This document shows positions 41,629-51,140 of a stretch of DNA of 64,000 nucleotides, one piece after another. The DNA is from JANLVI01 sp031363915 (lineage in GTDB: Bacteria; Vulcanimicrobiota; Vulcanimicrobiia; Vulcanimicrobiales; Vulcanimicrobiaceae). Position 1 is the stretch's first letter, and each line of letters begins with the position of its first letter. Made by a program: the position numbers and the translations under genes. Location of the stretch: NCBI GenBank assembly GCA_031363915.1, contig JANLVI010000014.1, positions 1 through 64,000 of the forward strand, read 5' to 3'. The notes under the pieces are model-generated. The model did no database searches, was not told the origin of the DNA, and was given only the letters and a program-made list of their open reading frames with translations.

Positions 41629-42300
41629 ATGCGAATCCAACGATTGGCGCTTGCCGCCGCCCTCGCTCTGTCCACTATCGCCCCGGGCCTTGCCCGCGCC
41701 GCGCAAAACGACCCCGCGCCGCCGACGTCGGTCGCGGGCGCATCGGCGGTCTACGAGCGCATGCAGAGAGTCAACACGGGACTCACGAGTTATACGGCGA
41801 GCCTCAAGCTCGATATCGTCTCGCACTCGTTTCCGTATTTGAGCCCGAAACTTACCGGAACGGCGTATTACAAAAGACCCAACAAGAACGCGATTCATTT
41901 CGATCAGGTGCCCGCGCTCGCAGATAAATTCCAAAGCGTTTATCCGCAAATCGAGCCGCCCGCAGAATGGAGCGCGATCTACGTCGTCACGCCGCTCTCC
42001 GACGACGGCGTGAACTCGACGTTCAAACTCGTGCGTCGCAAGAACGGCCGCATCGATCATATCGACGTCAAAGTCGACGACAAGACGGCGACTGTCGCTA
42101 CCATGACGTGGTTTTATAAAGAAGATGCCGGCGGCGGGTCGATCTCGCTGAATCAAGAGTACGTGCCGATCGGCGCGAATTATGTCGTGAAGTCGGCGAC
42201 CGGTCATGTCGACATCCCGAAATTTAACGCGGATATCGTTTCGGCGTTTACCGACTACAAGATCAACGTCGCGATCGCCGACCGGGTGTTCAAACCTTAG
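41629..42300 (+). CDS. Exported LolA-like protein
   Basis: A 223-residue protein with a signal peptide (about 1-24, ending ARAAQ). The mature part has the shape of LolA/LppX-type half-barrels: SLKLDIVSHSFPYLSPKLTGTAYYKRPNK early, LVRRKNGRIDHIDVKVDD in the middle. That suggests binding of a lipid or lipoprotein in the periplasm, but similarity is by pattern only. It lies between queG and moaA, 13 bases after the former and 16 before the latter. Confidence 0.72.
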   Translation: MRIQRLALAAALALSTIAPGLARAAQNDPAPPTSVAGASAVYERMQRVNTGLTSYTASLKLDIVSHSFPYLSPKLTGTAYYKRPNKNAIHFDQVPALADKFQSVYPQIEPPAEWSAIYVVTPLSDDGVNSTFKLVRRKNGRIDHIDVKVDDKTATVATMTWFYKEDAGGGSISLNQEYVPIGANYVVKSATGHVDIPKFNADIVSAFTDYKINVAIADRVFKP

Positions 42301-42316
42301 CGCAGAAGGTCACCCG

Positions 42317-43342
42317 GTGGCCTTCTTCCCGACGATCGACCTGATCGGCCGCGTCCAACCGCTCTCCGATGCGTTCAACCGCCCGATCACCTATCTGCGG
42401 ATCTCGGTGACCGATCGCTGCAACTTGCGCTGCGTCTACTGCATGCCCGAAGCCGGGCTCCCGTGGATCGCCAAGAGCGAAATCCTCACCTACGAAGAGA
42501 TCGTCTATATCGTCGAGGCTGCCGCGAAAGTCGGCGTGCGGAGCATCCGCCTCACCGGCGGCGAGCCGCTGATCCGACGTGATGTGGCAACGCTCGTGCG
42601 GCGCATCGCAAGCGTCCCGGGGGTCGCTGATATCGCGCTTTCGACCAACGCCCTGTTGCTCGCCGATCAAGCGCGCGAACTGCGCGAAGCCGGACTCACG
42701 CGCGTCAACATCAGCCTCGATACGCTGCGAGAAGAACGCTTCTTTGCAATAGCCCGACGTCCAGGCCTTGACCGCGTGCTCGCCGGGATCGATGCGGCGA
42801 TCGCCGAAGGCCTAACGCCGATCAAACTCAACTGCGTGGTGATGCGGGGCCAAAACGACGACGAGATCGGGGCGTTTGCCGAGCTCACGCGCTTGCGGCC
42901 GATTCACGTGCGCTTCATCGAAGTGATGCCGGTCGAAGAAAATCTCGGCATCCAGGCCGATTCGTACGTTGCGGCAAGCGAGATGCTCGCGCGCATCAAC
43001 GCGCTTGGTGAACTGCGGCCCGTCACCGGGCCTGGCGGCAACGGGCCCGCACGCTACCACGCGTTCGACGGCGCCGCCGGGTCGGTCGGCGTGATCAGTC
43101 CGCTCTCGCACGATTACTGTGAGACGTGCAATCGCGTGCGGTTGAGCGCCGATGGACGCTTGCGTCTGTGTCTATTCGGCGACTACGAAATCGACTTACG
43201 TACGCCGGTGCGCGAAGGCGCATCGCACGAGGATCTCGCGGCGATCTTCCGCGGCGCGATGTACGTCAAACCCGAGCGCCACCATCTCGAACTCGGTCAG
43301 ACCGCAAGCGCCATGCGCGCGTTCAGCGAAATCGGCGGCTAA
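42317..43342 (+). CDS. moaA: GTP 3',8-cyclase MoaA
   Basis: A 341-residue radical SAM enzyme starting molybdenum cofactor synthesis. The SAM cluster is CNLRCVYC, preceded by LRISVTDR. The C-terminal cluster cysteines are in DYCETCNRVRL and LRLCLFGDYE. The SAM-binding RLTGGEPLIRRD and the flexible Gly-Gly tail (SEIGG) are intact. GTG at 42317 has AGAAGG 7 bases upstream. Its end overlaps the convergent hydrolase gene by four bases. Confidence 0.96.
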   Translation: MAFFPTIDLIGRVQPLSDAFNRPITYLRISVTDRCNLRCVYCMPEAGLPWIAKSEILTYEEIVYIVEAAAKVGVRSIRLTGGEPLIRRDVATLVRRIASVPGVADIALSTNALLLADQARELREAGLTRVNISLDTLREERFFAIARRPGLDRVLAGIDAAIAEGLTPIKLNCVVMRGQNDDEIGAFAELTRLRPIHVRFIEVMPVEENLGIQADSYVAASEMLARINALGELRPVTGPGGNGPARYHAFDGAAGSVGVISPLSHDYCETCNRVRLSADGRLRLCLFGDYEIDLRTPVREGASHEDLAAIFRGAMYVKPERHHLELGQTASAMRAFSEIGG

Positions 43343-44661
43343 CGTCCGACCATCGGCGGCGGCGTGAATTGCACGAACGCGGGCGGGCTCGAATTGTACT
43401 CATCGCCGTAGAGCAACGCGCGGTCGTTGAGCGCTGCCGGCGGCTCGTCATCCCAGCGCCCGGTGACGACGCGGCGCTCGATGAGATGCAGTGCGGCGAT
43501 CGATTCCGCTGAAGTAAACGCGCAATGCCCCGCGCGTTTGACGAAGAGCTGACGCAGCAGCGCGGACTTTCCGGCACTCGCGACGGCGCTTGCATACGCG
43601 GCCTCTTCGTTGACCGGCACGAGACCATCGGCAACGGTGTGCAGGGTGAGCACCGGTATCGTGATGCGCCCGTTCAAATCGATGTTGCGCATCGCGTAGA
43701 GCATTGCCGGAAGATCGGCCGTCAGCGGCGGCGCCGCGTCGAGCGCACGCAGGTCGGCACGCAGATCGAGGTCGGCTGAGCGATAGAGTTTTGCGATCAG
43801 CTCGCGTTCGACGAGCGAATCGAATGCCGAGGTATACGAAAATCCGGTCGTCGACGAGAGATTTCCGCCCGCGCGTTTTTCGAGTTCGGCCCGGTAGCCG
43901 AATGCGAACGGGACGAAGACCCGCCGGAGCCACGCGATGAGTGCGTCGGTCTTCGCGGCCGTTTCGGACGGTTCGACCGCAGTCGGCGGATACCACGCGG
44001 GGATGCCGTCGAGCGCTGCCACGAGGGCCAAACGCGCTCGGCCAGTGGGCGTGGCGGCGGCTTCGGTTGCGCGCTGCGTCGCGAGCGCGACGTTCGCAAG
44101 CGGATCGGCGAGGCGCGCTTCTTTGAGCGGATCGTGCGCGGCGAGGAGCGTCTTGAATGCGTGCTCCGCGACCGCAAGGCCGTTCCATCCTGCGGTCGTT
44201 CCGGCGAGAACGCCGCACATCGGGAGCGCTCCGGCAAATCGCTCGGGATGGGTCTGCACGAGTCCGGCCGTGATGATGCCGCCCATCGAGTGGCCCCAGG
44301 CGATCGTGTGTTTGGGTTTGCCGACACGTTTGGCAAAGAGGTCGAGCACGTCGATCTGATCGCGCAGTCCATCCGCCACCGCGTAGCCGGTGGAGGCGTA
44401 CGACGATCCGGCAAGCGCAAAGCGATGCGCGAGAAGGTACGCGGCCGTGCGCGGGTCGCTCGCATCGTAGGCGGGATTCGGTTCGCCCGGCGTGACGTAC
44501 CCGTGACTGTAGAGCAGCAGCGTGCCCTTCCAGTCGGCCGGCACCTCGATCGTGTACGTCGCGCCGTCGGCGAGCGTGCCGTTGATCGCCGACGTCGGCG
44601 CCTGGGTGGGGGCAGCACCCAGCAGCGTGAGGCAGAGCAGCGCGATGGTCGCGCCCCGCAC
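43339..44661 (-). CDS. Secreted alpha/beta hydrolase
   Basis: A 440-residue exported protein: signal peptide about 1-17, a short beta lead (INGTLADGATYTIEVPADWKG), then a large alpha/beta hydrolase domain. The nucleophile elbow is IAWGHSMGGIITAGL, the acid probably in LHTVADGLVPV and the histidine in KRAGHCAFTS. The insert between nucleophile and acid is long, as in tannase- or prolyl-oligopeptidase-like esterases. Last gene of a three-gene minus-strand unit, one base after psiE-like. Confidence 0.85.
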   Translation of the reverse strand: MRGATIALLCLTLLGAAPTQAPTSAINGTLADGATYTIEVPADWKGTLLLYSHGYVTPGEPNPAYDASDPRTAAYLLAHRFALAGSSYASTGYAVADGLRDQIDVLDLFAKRVGKPKHTIAWGHSMGGIITAGLVQTHPERFAGALPMCGVLAGTTAGWNGLAVAEHAFKTLLAAHDPLKEARLADPLANVALATQRATEAAATPTGRARLALVAALDGIPAWYPPTAVEPSETAAKTDALIAWLRRVFVPFAFGYRAELEKRAGGNLSSTTGFSYTSAFDSLVERELIAKLYRSADLDLRADLRALDAAPPLTADLPAMLYAMRNIDLNGRITIPVLTLHTVADGLVPVNEEAAYASAVASAGKSALLRQLFVKRAGHCAFTSAESIAALHLIERRVVTGRWDDEPPAALNDRALLYGDEYNSSPPAFVQFTPPPMVGR

Positions 44662-44662
44662 G

Positions 44663-45163
44663 TTAGTTTTCGTGATCGAGGACGATCATCTCGGTGCGCG
44701 GCCGCGAGCGCAAGATCACAATCGAGAGCACGAAGGCGATCACGATGGCGGTGAGCACGCCGAGCTCGACTTCGGATGCGAGATTGAGTCCCGTTTTGCC
44801 CGAACCCGCACCGCCGACTTCACCGACCGTGATGACGAGAATTCGCCGGATGACGGCGATGAGCCCGACGAGCAGAAACGGTTCCGCGACGAGCACCGCG
44901 CCCCGCAACGAGAGCACGACCGTGTAGGCGAGTTCAACGACCATCAGTACGAGCAGGATGAGGTCGAGAAAATCGGAGCCGACGCTGATCGTCGAGGCTG
45001 ACGGTGAACTGATCAACGCCCAGAGCGTGACGGCCGAGCGCACGAGTAGCGCGAGCGCTGCGACGAAGAGCAGCGCCCCGATCAAGAAGAAGACGAGCCG
45101 CTCCGTCCACATCAGCGCGCGAACCGCGCGACGTTCGAGCGGTTTTGGCTGCGGTGCCCCCAT
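44663..45163 (-). CDS. PsiE-like membrane protein
   Basis: A 166-residue protein with four membrane segments and the family's central SDFLDLILLVLMVVELAYTV stretch. LRGAVLVAEPFLLVGLIAVIRRILVI follows it. PsiE is a phosphate-starvation-inducible inner membrane protein of unknown role. The ATG overlaps the stop of the acetyltransferase-like gene by one base. Confidence 0.85.
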   Translation of the reverse strand: MGAPQPKPLERRAVRALMWTERLVFFLIGALLFVAALALLVRSAVTLWALISSPSASTISVGSDFLDLILLVLMVVELAYTVVLSLRGAVLVAEPFLLVGLIAVIRRILVITVGEVGGAGSGKTGLNLASEVELGVLTAIVIAFVLSIVILRSRPRTEMIVLDHEN

Positions 45164-45678
45164 CAGTCGCCGATCGATTTCCGGAAGAATGCAAGCATCT
45201 TACCGGCTTCGGGCATGATGCGGAATTCTTGAAATCCCCACGATTTCACTTGATTGATCCCGGAGTTATTGTTCATCGGGACGATGAACGTGATCGTCTT
45301 GACGTTGCGTTTTTTCGCGAGCACTTGCACGTCGGCGATCAGCTGATTCGCGATGAGCGGGGATACGTCCGGACGCGTGCGTAGCGACTCGACCATTGCG
45401 ATATCCATGCCGTTCGCGGCTTCGGGATCGTTGTAGCCCGCCGGGAATTTGAAGACCAACTGCACGCTACCGAGCAGGCCGCTTGCGTCCTCGGCGATGA
45501 GCATGATGCGTCTCCCCGCCTGCTGTTCGGCGAGCCAACGCGCGATACGGACCTCCCAGGTTTCAGTCGCAGGCGGCGGGGAATCAAACACACCGTCGGC
45601 GACGAGGCGGGCGGCATCGCGCGGCAATGCAAATCGAATGAAAACGCGACTCACGTCTGATCTGTTTGTTGAGGGCAT
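45163..45678 (-). CDS. GNAT family N-acetyltransferase
   Basis: A 171-residue protein from ATG 45678 (GTG 45654 is also possible). It has a degenerate but recognisable GNAT fold: LIAEDASGLLGSVQLVFKF, then AMVESLRTRPDVSPLIANQL as the CoA-binding strand-helix, and ITFIVPMNNNSGINQVKSWGF near the end. It heads the minus-strand unit with the PsiE-like protein and the hydrolase. Confidence 0.78.
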   Translation of the reverse strand: MPSTNRSDVSRVFIRFALPRDAARLVADGVFDSPPPATETWEVRIARWLAEQQAGRRIMLIAEDASGLLGSVQLVFKFPAGYNDPEAANGMDIAMVESLRTRPDVSPLIANQLIADVQVLAKKRNVKTITFIVPMNNNSGINQVKSWGFQEFRIMPEAGKMLAFFRKSIGD

Positions 45679-45744
45679 CCGAAGTCCCGCCTGCAAACGC
45701 TGCGCTTCGCCGGAAGATCGCCGTCCAAGCGAAGGGAGAACGAA

Positions 45745-46119
45745 GTGAAGGTACTTCCCATTGTCGGACTTCTCACTATCGTGCTGATTGCGGGCTGTGC
45801 GAGGAGCGGCGAGAAAACGAGCGCCGTCGCGCCGAGCGCGTACGCGGGCACTGCGATTGCCGTTGAGGCGGTAATAGGCAGAGATGTCGCGCACGGGAAG
45901 CTCATTTTTTCCGCAAACTGTGCGCAATGCCACGGTATCGCGGGTACCGGCACCAAAGGCGGCGTGTTTCCAGTGCTCGTCGGCGAACGGAAGAAAAAGA
46001 ACTTGGCGGCAACGCTCGCGTGGATCGAGAATCCGCAACCGCCGATGCCCAAATACTATCCGGGCACGCTTTCAGCAAAAGACGTCGCCGCCGTCGCCGC
46101 CTACGTTCAGACGCTTTAG
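45745..46119 (+). CDS. Cytochrome c lipoprotein
   Basis: A 124-residue protein with a lipoprotein signal (LTIVLIAGC, cysteine about residue 18) and one class I cytochrome c domain. The haem motif is CAQCH and the axial methionine is likely in PPMPKYYPG, followed by the C-terminal helix AKDVAAVAAYVQTL. It would carry electrons at the outer face of a membrane. GTG start with GGGAG 7 bases upstream. No oxidase gene is nearby. Confidence 0.92.
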   Translation: MKVLPIVGLLTIVLIAGCARSGEKTSAVAPSAYAGTAIAVEAVIGRDVAHGKLIFSANCAQCHGIAGTGTKGGVFPVLVGERKKKNLAATLAWIENPQPPMPKYYPGTLSAKDVAAVAAYVQTL

Positions 46120-46158
46120 TCACGCGGAACACCGCACGGGTCTCGCGAACAACGCGGT

Positions 46159-47586
46159 GTGGCACGGTCAATCTTCGCGTTCACGCGCGATCTGCGGCTT
46201 CATGACCACGCCGGGCTAGCCGAGGCGGCGCGCCACGGCGATGTCGTCGCGGCCCTGGTGATCGACCCGATCGCCGCTGCGCGTTTGCGCCAGTCGCCGC
46301 GCCGCGCCGCGTTCTACTGCGCGGCCGTGCAGTCGCTCGATGCCGATCTCCGGGCGGCCGGGAGCCGTCTCATCGTGCGTCGCGGGTCGCCCGGGACGAT
46401 CTTACGGTCGCTCGCGCGCGCGAGCGGTGCGGGTGCGGTCGTGTGGAGCGTCTCCTACGATGCGAAGAGCGTGCGTGCCGACCGCGATCTGCAATCGACG
46501 CTCGAAGAGGCAGGCTTGCGCGCCGGACCGGTTCACGATTCACCGGCGATTCCGCCGGAAGACACGGCCCTGGCGCGTTCCGATTCGGGTGCGGGGTATC
46601 GCGCGTTCGTGCCCTATCACGACCGTTGGCGGTCGCTGCTACCGCTCGCTGCCGTGCCGGATGCGGCACTTGCCAGCGTGGAGATTACGAGCGAAGCGCT
46701 ACCCGAACCGCTCGAATTCGGATCGCACGCGGAACTGCCGTATCAGGTGAGCGAACGTGACGCGCGCGTCCGGCTCGATGCGTTTTTGGATTCCGATGCG
46801 CTGCATTATGCGATCGCGTGCAACGACCCCGCGGACGGTGCGACCGCACATCTCTCCGCCGATCTATCGTTCGGAACCATCGCGGCGCGCACAGTCGTGC
46901 GCGCGGCATGCGAACGCGCGACCGATCCGTTTCTGCTCGCCGAAGAGAGCACGTCGCTCAAACTGTTCTTGCGGTCGCTTGCGCAGCGCGATTTCTTTTT
47001 GCAACTCGCGTGGTACAACGAATCCCTCGAAGAGGCGCCGCTGCAAGAGAAGATGCGCGACTTCGCGTTCGCGCGCAAACACGTGCACCTCGATGCGTGG
47101 CGCAGCGGGCGTACGGGGTTTCCGCTGGTGGACGCGGGAATTCGCGAACTGCGCGCGACTGGCTGGATGCATCCGCGCGTGCGTGCCATCGCCGCGTCGT
47201 TTTTGTGTTTCGATCTGGGGGTCGATTGGCGCGTCGGCCGCGATGAGTGGGACCGCTACCTGACCGAAGATACGCCCGCGCTTGCAACCGGCAATTGGCA
47301 ATGGGTCGCGGGCGTCGGCGCCGATCTTGCGGCGTATCCGCGGATCTACAATCCGCTCAAGCAAGCTCGCCGCTTCGATCCGCTCGGCACGTACGTGCGG
47401 CGTTGGATCCCCGAGATCGCGACGTTTCCCGATCAGGCGATTCTCGATCCGTCAATCGGTCGTCGCGCAAAGCAAATGGCGCTGCCGCTCTTCGGCGGCG
47501 CGGATTATCCGCTTCCGATTCTCGATCACGAGCGCGAAGCGCGCGCGTTTCTCGAACGCTACAACCGCGAGGTAATTCCAGCATAA
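46159..47586 (+). CDS. phrB: Deoxyribodipyrimidine photolyase
   Basis: A 475-residue FAD flavoprotein that repairs cyclobutane pyrimidine dimers with blue light. The N-terminal antenna domain (about 1-130) opens FAFTRDLRLHDH. The C-terminal FAD domain has DLSFGTIAARTVV, GRTGFPLVDAGIRELRATGW, the helix with GNWQWVAGVGADLAAYPRIYNP and FDPLGTYVRRWIPE. These fit class I CPD photolyases. GTG start. Confidence 0.95.
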   Translation: MARSIFAFTRDLRLHDHAGLAEAARHGDVVAALVIDPIAAARLRQSPRRAAFYCAAVQSLDADLRAAGSRLIVRRGSPGTILRSLARASGAGAVVWSVSYDAKSVRADRDLQSTLEEAGLRAGPVHDSPAIPPEDTALARSDSGAGYRAFVPYHDRWRSLLPLAAVPDAALASVEITSEALPEPLEFGSHAELPYQVSERDARVRLDAFLDSDALHYAIACNDPADGATAHLSADLSFGTIAARTVVRAACERATDPFLLAEESTSLKLFLRSLAQRDFFLQLAWYNESLEEAPLQEKMRDFAFARKHVHLDAWRSGRTGFPLVDAGIRELRATGWMHPRVRAIAASFLCFDLGVDWRVGRDEWDRYLTEDTPALATGNWQWVAGVGADLAAYPRIYNPLKQARRFDPLGTYVRRWIPEIATFPDQAILDPSIGRRAKQMALPLFGGADYPLPILDHEREARAFLERYNREVIPA

Positions 47587-48220
47587 AACGCGCCCGCCTT
47601 CCAGGGCGCGGAAACGCAGGATGTTTTCGCCGCACACTGTATCGGCCGGCCGACTTCTGGATTGAAAACGCAAAGATCAACTTGCGCCAACTTGCGGAAT
47701 GTGGACCCGAGAACTTCAAGCGTTCGATCAATCAAACCTAGTATATCTGGATTCCCGAGGGGGTTCCAAAACAACCAGTACCGCAATCTCATCGCATATT
47801 TTGCGAGCAATCTCAGCCTAATCCCGTACCAAACGCGAATGGGTGAGAATCTCGGCGTCGTCGACGATCTCTCCGCCGAACGCAATCCGATGGGTCTGGA
47901 CACACTTCGGCCAGACGCACAACGTCTTCAAGTTCCGGCATTTCGCACACTGCGTCTTCCTCACGCCAAACCAACTCGAGATGATGCCTGACGGTACGTT
48001 CGATGTGTCGATTGCGATTAGCTCATGTAAGGCAAGATGACCGAAGCCATCTATATCAAGCAGTGGCTGAGCCTCCAAAAACCGATCGACAAGATCGCGC
48101 TTGCTGAGACCGCGTACGACCCGGGTTCGACTTGGCGCTGTGTGCTGCGCCAAATCGATCCGGTGCAAGCTCTCTTTTTCGAAGCGGTCTGGATCGCCAC
48201 AGGCGAGGGTCTTCGAAGAG
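47587..48220. other. 634-base stretch without a confident gene
   Basis: Base composition is more AT-rich than the neighbours. On the minus strand a frame from 48168 to 47818 encodes 116 residues with clustered cysteines (CAKCRNLKTLCVWPKC). It ends at a TAG, after which the same frame stays open and protein-like (AEIARKICDEIAVLVVLEPP) to about 47740, as if one gene were cut by a stop. On the plus strand a frame from 48037 (MTEAIYIKQWLSLQKPIDK) also looks plausible. I recognise neither. A decayed or foreign gene is the best description. Confidence 0.35.
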
Positions 48221-48805
48221 TTAGGTCGCGGGTAGGCGTTCCTCGACGAGATCCGTCACGATCGGGATGCGCACGTCTTCGCTTTGCCAGGTCTTGAATC
48301 CGTAGATCACGTTCGCAACGAACGCGAAGGGGACGATGAACGGCAAGAGCGGCCAGGCCGACCAACCGAGGACCGGGATCGCAGCGATCGCATGTAGCAC
48401 AAAGCCGAATCCGTACATGCCGAAGTTGAACGCCAGCGACTGCCAGGCTTGTTTTTTTACGAAAGGCGAGGCTTTTGAATCGAGCAGCGCGATTAGCGCG
48501 AGCGGCCAGAATGGGTAGCCGAGGGCAATGAGCGCGCGGGTTTCGGTGCGTAGGGCAATCGTCGCGGCGGGGCGCGTTTGCGGGGGGCCTGGCTGCGGCG
48601 GAGGCGGCGTCGCGTACTGCCGCTGCGAGCGGGGCGGAACCTCACCGTGCAACTCGCGCTGAACGCGCGTCGCGTTATCGATTTTCTGCGCCAGACGGCA
48701 GCCGGGGCAAATCCCGTCCTCGCCGCGGCAAGTCGCGCACAGGTGCTCTCTGCAGTCGTTGCACAACGCGACCGATGGTACGGCATTGTGATAGTAGCAA
48801 TCCAC
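48221..48805 (-). CDS. B-box-type zinc finger and DUF4870-like membrane protein
   Basis: A 194-residue protein from GTG 48805, which has GGAGG 9 bases upstream. Residues 1-45 form a cysteine/histidine cluster (CYYHNAVPSVALCNDC, CATCRGEDGICPGC) like a B-box zinc finger. A Pro/Gln-rich linker (about 60-85) leads to a membrane domain of about three helices resembling DUF4870/Tic20-like proteins (SPFVKKQAWQSLAFNF, IVPFAFVANVIYGFKTWQ). Function unknown. This combination is common in poorly studied soil phyla. Confidence 0.75.
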   Translation of the reverse strand: MDCYYHNAVPSVALCNDCREHLCATCRGEDGICPGCRLAQKIDNATRVQRELHGEVPPRSQRQYATPPPPQPGPPQTRPAATIALRTETRALIALGYPFWPLALIALLDSKASPFVKKQAWQSLAFNFGMYGFGFVLHAIAAIPVLGWSAWPLLPFIVPFAFVANVIYGFKTWQSEDVRIPIVTDLVEERLPAT

Positions 48806-48892
48806 GGTTGGGTCCCTCCGCAAGTAAATCTCACCCAAGGTACTGAGTGTGCAGCGTAAAGGTTTCGCGGCACCGGGGCGAAGCGCAGGCAG

Positions 48893-50665
48893 GTGATCAG
48901 TCCGACCCTCCGCCGCGTTCTTGCCGAAGCGCGCCCCTATTACGGCCGCCTGGCGTTCGCGATGTTTCTGGGTATCATCGCCGGCCTCGCGCCGCTCGCG
49001 CTCTTCAAGTTGCCGGCGATCGTGTTCTCCGACGTCATCCATTTCAAACATCCCGGCCCGGGAGGCGTCGAGATTCCTACCCAGATAGTCTGGAGCGGAG
49101 TCGCACTTGTCGCACTGATCATCTTCGTCTCGCAGGTCGTCGGGAATTTTGCCGGTTACGCGCAGAGCTATATCACCGCCTGGTGCGGTCAGCGGCTCAT
49201 CGCGGGGCTGCGTCTGCGGCTTTTCGATCGCGTGAACCGCATGCCGATGTTGGATTTTGACCGCTGGCGTTCGGGCGAATTCATCGCGCGTTTTTCGAGC
49301 GATCTGCCGATGATGACGGATGCGGTGAGCATCTCGCTCCCGCAGATGGTACAGGTCAGCGTGACCTTCATCGGTGCGCTCTCGACGATGTTTTACGTCG
49401 ATTGGCTGCTCGCGTTCGTTTTGCTCACGTGTGCGCCGTTTGTGTCGATCGTGATCGGCCGCTTCAATAAACTCGTCGTCGCGGGGACCAAGCGCGCGCA
49501 AGACCGCATCGCCGATCTCTCTTCAAACCTGACCGAAGTGCTGCAAAACGAGCGCGTCGTCAAAGCGTTTCGACGCGAAGATTTCGAACGCGAGCGTTTC
49601 GAGGGTGCAAACGAGCGCCTCTTCGGTGATTACATGAAAGTCACGCAGCTCAACCAAACGCAGGCGCCGGTCATCGCGACCGTCGTCTCGTTTGCAATCA
49701 TTCTGCTCGTCGTGATGACGGTGCGCGAAGTCGCGCTCGGGCGCCTCAAATCTGACGAAGTCGTGACGTTCTTCGGCGCCGCAGCCCTGATGATCAACCC
49801 GATGAACCGCTTCTCGATTTTTCTCGGTGATTTTGCCCGTGCGCTCGTCGGCGCGAGCCGCGTCTTCGAGATTCTCGATCTGCCGATCGAACGCGAAGAT
49901 CCCCCGGGTGCGATCTCGCTGCCGGAGATGCGTGGCGACATTCGCTTCGAGGGGGTGCGCTTTTCGTACAGCGCCGACGCCCCACCGGTGCTCGACGGAC
50001 TTGACGCCGAGATGCTGCACGGCGACGTCGTCGCGCTGGTCGGACCCTCGGGTTCGGGGAAATCGACGATCGTCAACCTCGTTCCGCGGTTTTACGATCC
50101 CCAAGGCGGCCGGATCACAGTCGACGGGGTTGACATCGCCCGCATGCGGCTCTCGGATCTGCGCGACCGCATCGCGCTCGTCCCGCAGGAGACGCAGCTC
50201 TTCAACGGCACGATCGCCGACAATATCCGCTACGGCAGGCTCCAGGCGACCCGCGCCGAGATCGAAGCCGCGGCGCTCGAGGCCAACGCTGCGGAGTTCA
50301 TCGCGAACCTCGCGGAAGGCTACGACACGCTTGTGGGGGAGCGCGGCATCCGGCTCTCGGGCGGGCAGCGCCAGCGCATTGCCATCGCCCGCGCGATCCT
50401 GCGCGACCCCCGCATTCTGATCCTCGATGAGGCGACGAGCGCCCTCGATAGCCACTCCGAGCAACTCATCGACGAGGCGCTCGACCGAATTCTCGTCGGC
50501 CGCACGACGCTCATCATCGCCCACCGACTCTCGACGATCAGACGTGCATCAAAAATTCTTTATATAGAAGGCGGCCGCGTGGCCGAAGCCGGAACACACG
50601 AGAGCCTACTCGCGCGCGGTGGGGCCTACGCCATACTCCACGCGGCGCAGTTTGCTTCGCGCTAA
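48893..50665 (+). CDS. ABC exporter, MsbA-like (permease fused to ATPase)
   Basis: A 590-residue half-transporter. Six membrane helices (about 1-310) are followed by an ABC ATPase with LVGPSGSGKST (Walker A), the Q-loop QETQLFNG, LSGGQRQRIAIARAIL (signature) and ILILDEATSALD (Walker B), plus the switch histidine in IIAHRLSTI. Such homodimers flip lipid A, lipids or drugs. Its stop codon overlaps the sigma-28-like promoter of flgB. A role in lipid export is possible but unproven. Confidence 0.92.
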   Translation: MISPTLRRVLAEARPYYGRLAFAMFLGIIAGLAPLALFKLPAIVFSDVIHFKHPGPGGVEIPTQIVWSGVALVALIIFVSQVVGNFAGYAQSYITAWCGQRLIAGLRLRLFDRVNRMPMLDFDRWRSGEFIARFSSDLPMMTDAVSISLPQMVQVSVTFIGALSTMFYVDWLLAFVLLTCAPFVSIVIGRFNKLVVAGTKRAQDRIADLSSNLTEVLQNERVVKAFRREDFERERFEGANERLFGDYMKVTQLNQTQAPVIATVVSFAIILLVVMTVREVALGRLKSDEVVTFFGAAALMINPMNRFSIFLGDFARALVGASRVFEILDLPIEREDPPGAISLPEMRGDIRFEGVRFSYSADAPPVLDGLDAEMLHGDVVALVGPSGSGKSTIVNLVPRFYDPQGGRITVDGVDIARMRLSDLRDRIALVPQETQLFNGTIADNIRYGRLQATRAEIEAAALEANAAEFIANLAEGYDTLVGERGIRLSGGQRQRIAIARAILRDPRILILDEATSALDSHSEQLIDEALDRILVGRTTLIIAHRLSTIRRASKILYIEGGRVAEAGTHESLLARGGAYAILHAAQFASR

Positions 50666-50690
50666 GGTCCGCGCCATTCCCGACCGAACG
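50663..50690 (+). promoter_or_regulatory. Sigma-28 (FliA)-like promoter of flgB
   Basis: TAAGGTCC at 50663-50670, a 12-base spacer, and ACCGAACG at 50683-50690, compared with the FliA consensus TAAAGTTT/GCCGATAA. The same layout and spacing recur before flgF and flgM. The start of transcription would be near 50697, 15 bases before the flgB start. Confidence 0.55.
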
Positions 50691-50711
50691 TAGGGCTGTG
50701 AGGATGTCATT

Positions 50712-51137
50712 TTGAGCGAGATCAATTTCGGTGTGACCGCCGACCTACTCAAGAGCGCAGTCGATGGTGCGAGCACGAGTCATTCCGTTATCGCGAACAA
50801 TATTGCGAACGTGAATACGCCGCTTTACCATCGCTCGGACGTGAGCTTTAAAGACTCGCTGGCCGCGTCGCTTGGGACGGATGCCGATCCAAGCCAGCTC
50901 GAGCTTACCGCGACGAACCAGAAACATTTTGACATCGGCGGCGCGGAGCCGCCCCAACCGGTCGAAGTCACGACGCTCAAAGACGATCTGACCGTCCAGC
51001 GCCTCGACGGCAACAACGTCGATGTCGATGCGGAAATGGCGAAGCTCGCGATGAATTCCGGCTATGCCCAAACGATGAACCAACTGCTTGCCGTTCAGTA
51101 CACGCGCATGCGCCAAGCGATTACGGAGCGAATCTAA
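50712..51137 (+). CDS. flgB: Flagellar basal-body rod protein FlgB
   Basis: A 141-residue proximal rod subunit. The rod signature SVIANNIANVNTPLYHRSDVS lies near the N-terminus, and the C-terminal helix (DAEMAKLAMNSGYAQTMNQLL) is typical. TTG start. First gene of flgB-flgC-fliE, which ends at a terminator. Confidence 0.95.
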   Translation: MSEINFGVTADLLKSAVDGASTSHSVIANNIANVNTPLYHRSDVSFKDSLAASLGTDADPSQLELTATNQKHFDIGGAEPPQPVEVTTLKDDLTVQRLDGNNVDVDAEMAKLAMNSGYAQTMNQLLAVQYTRMRQAITERI

Positions 51138-51140
51138 CCG

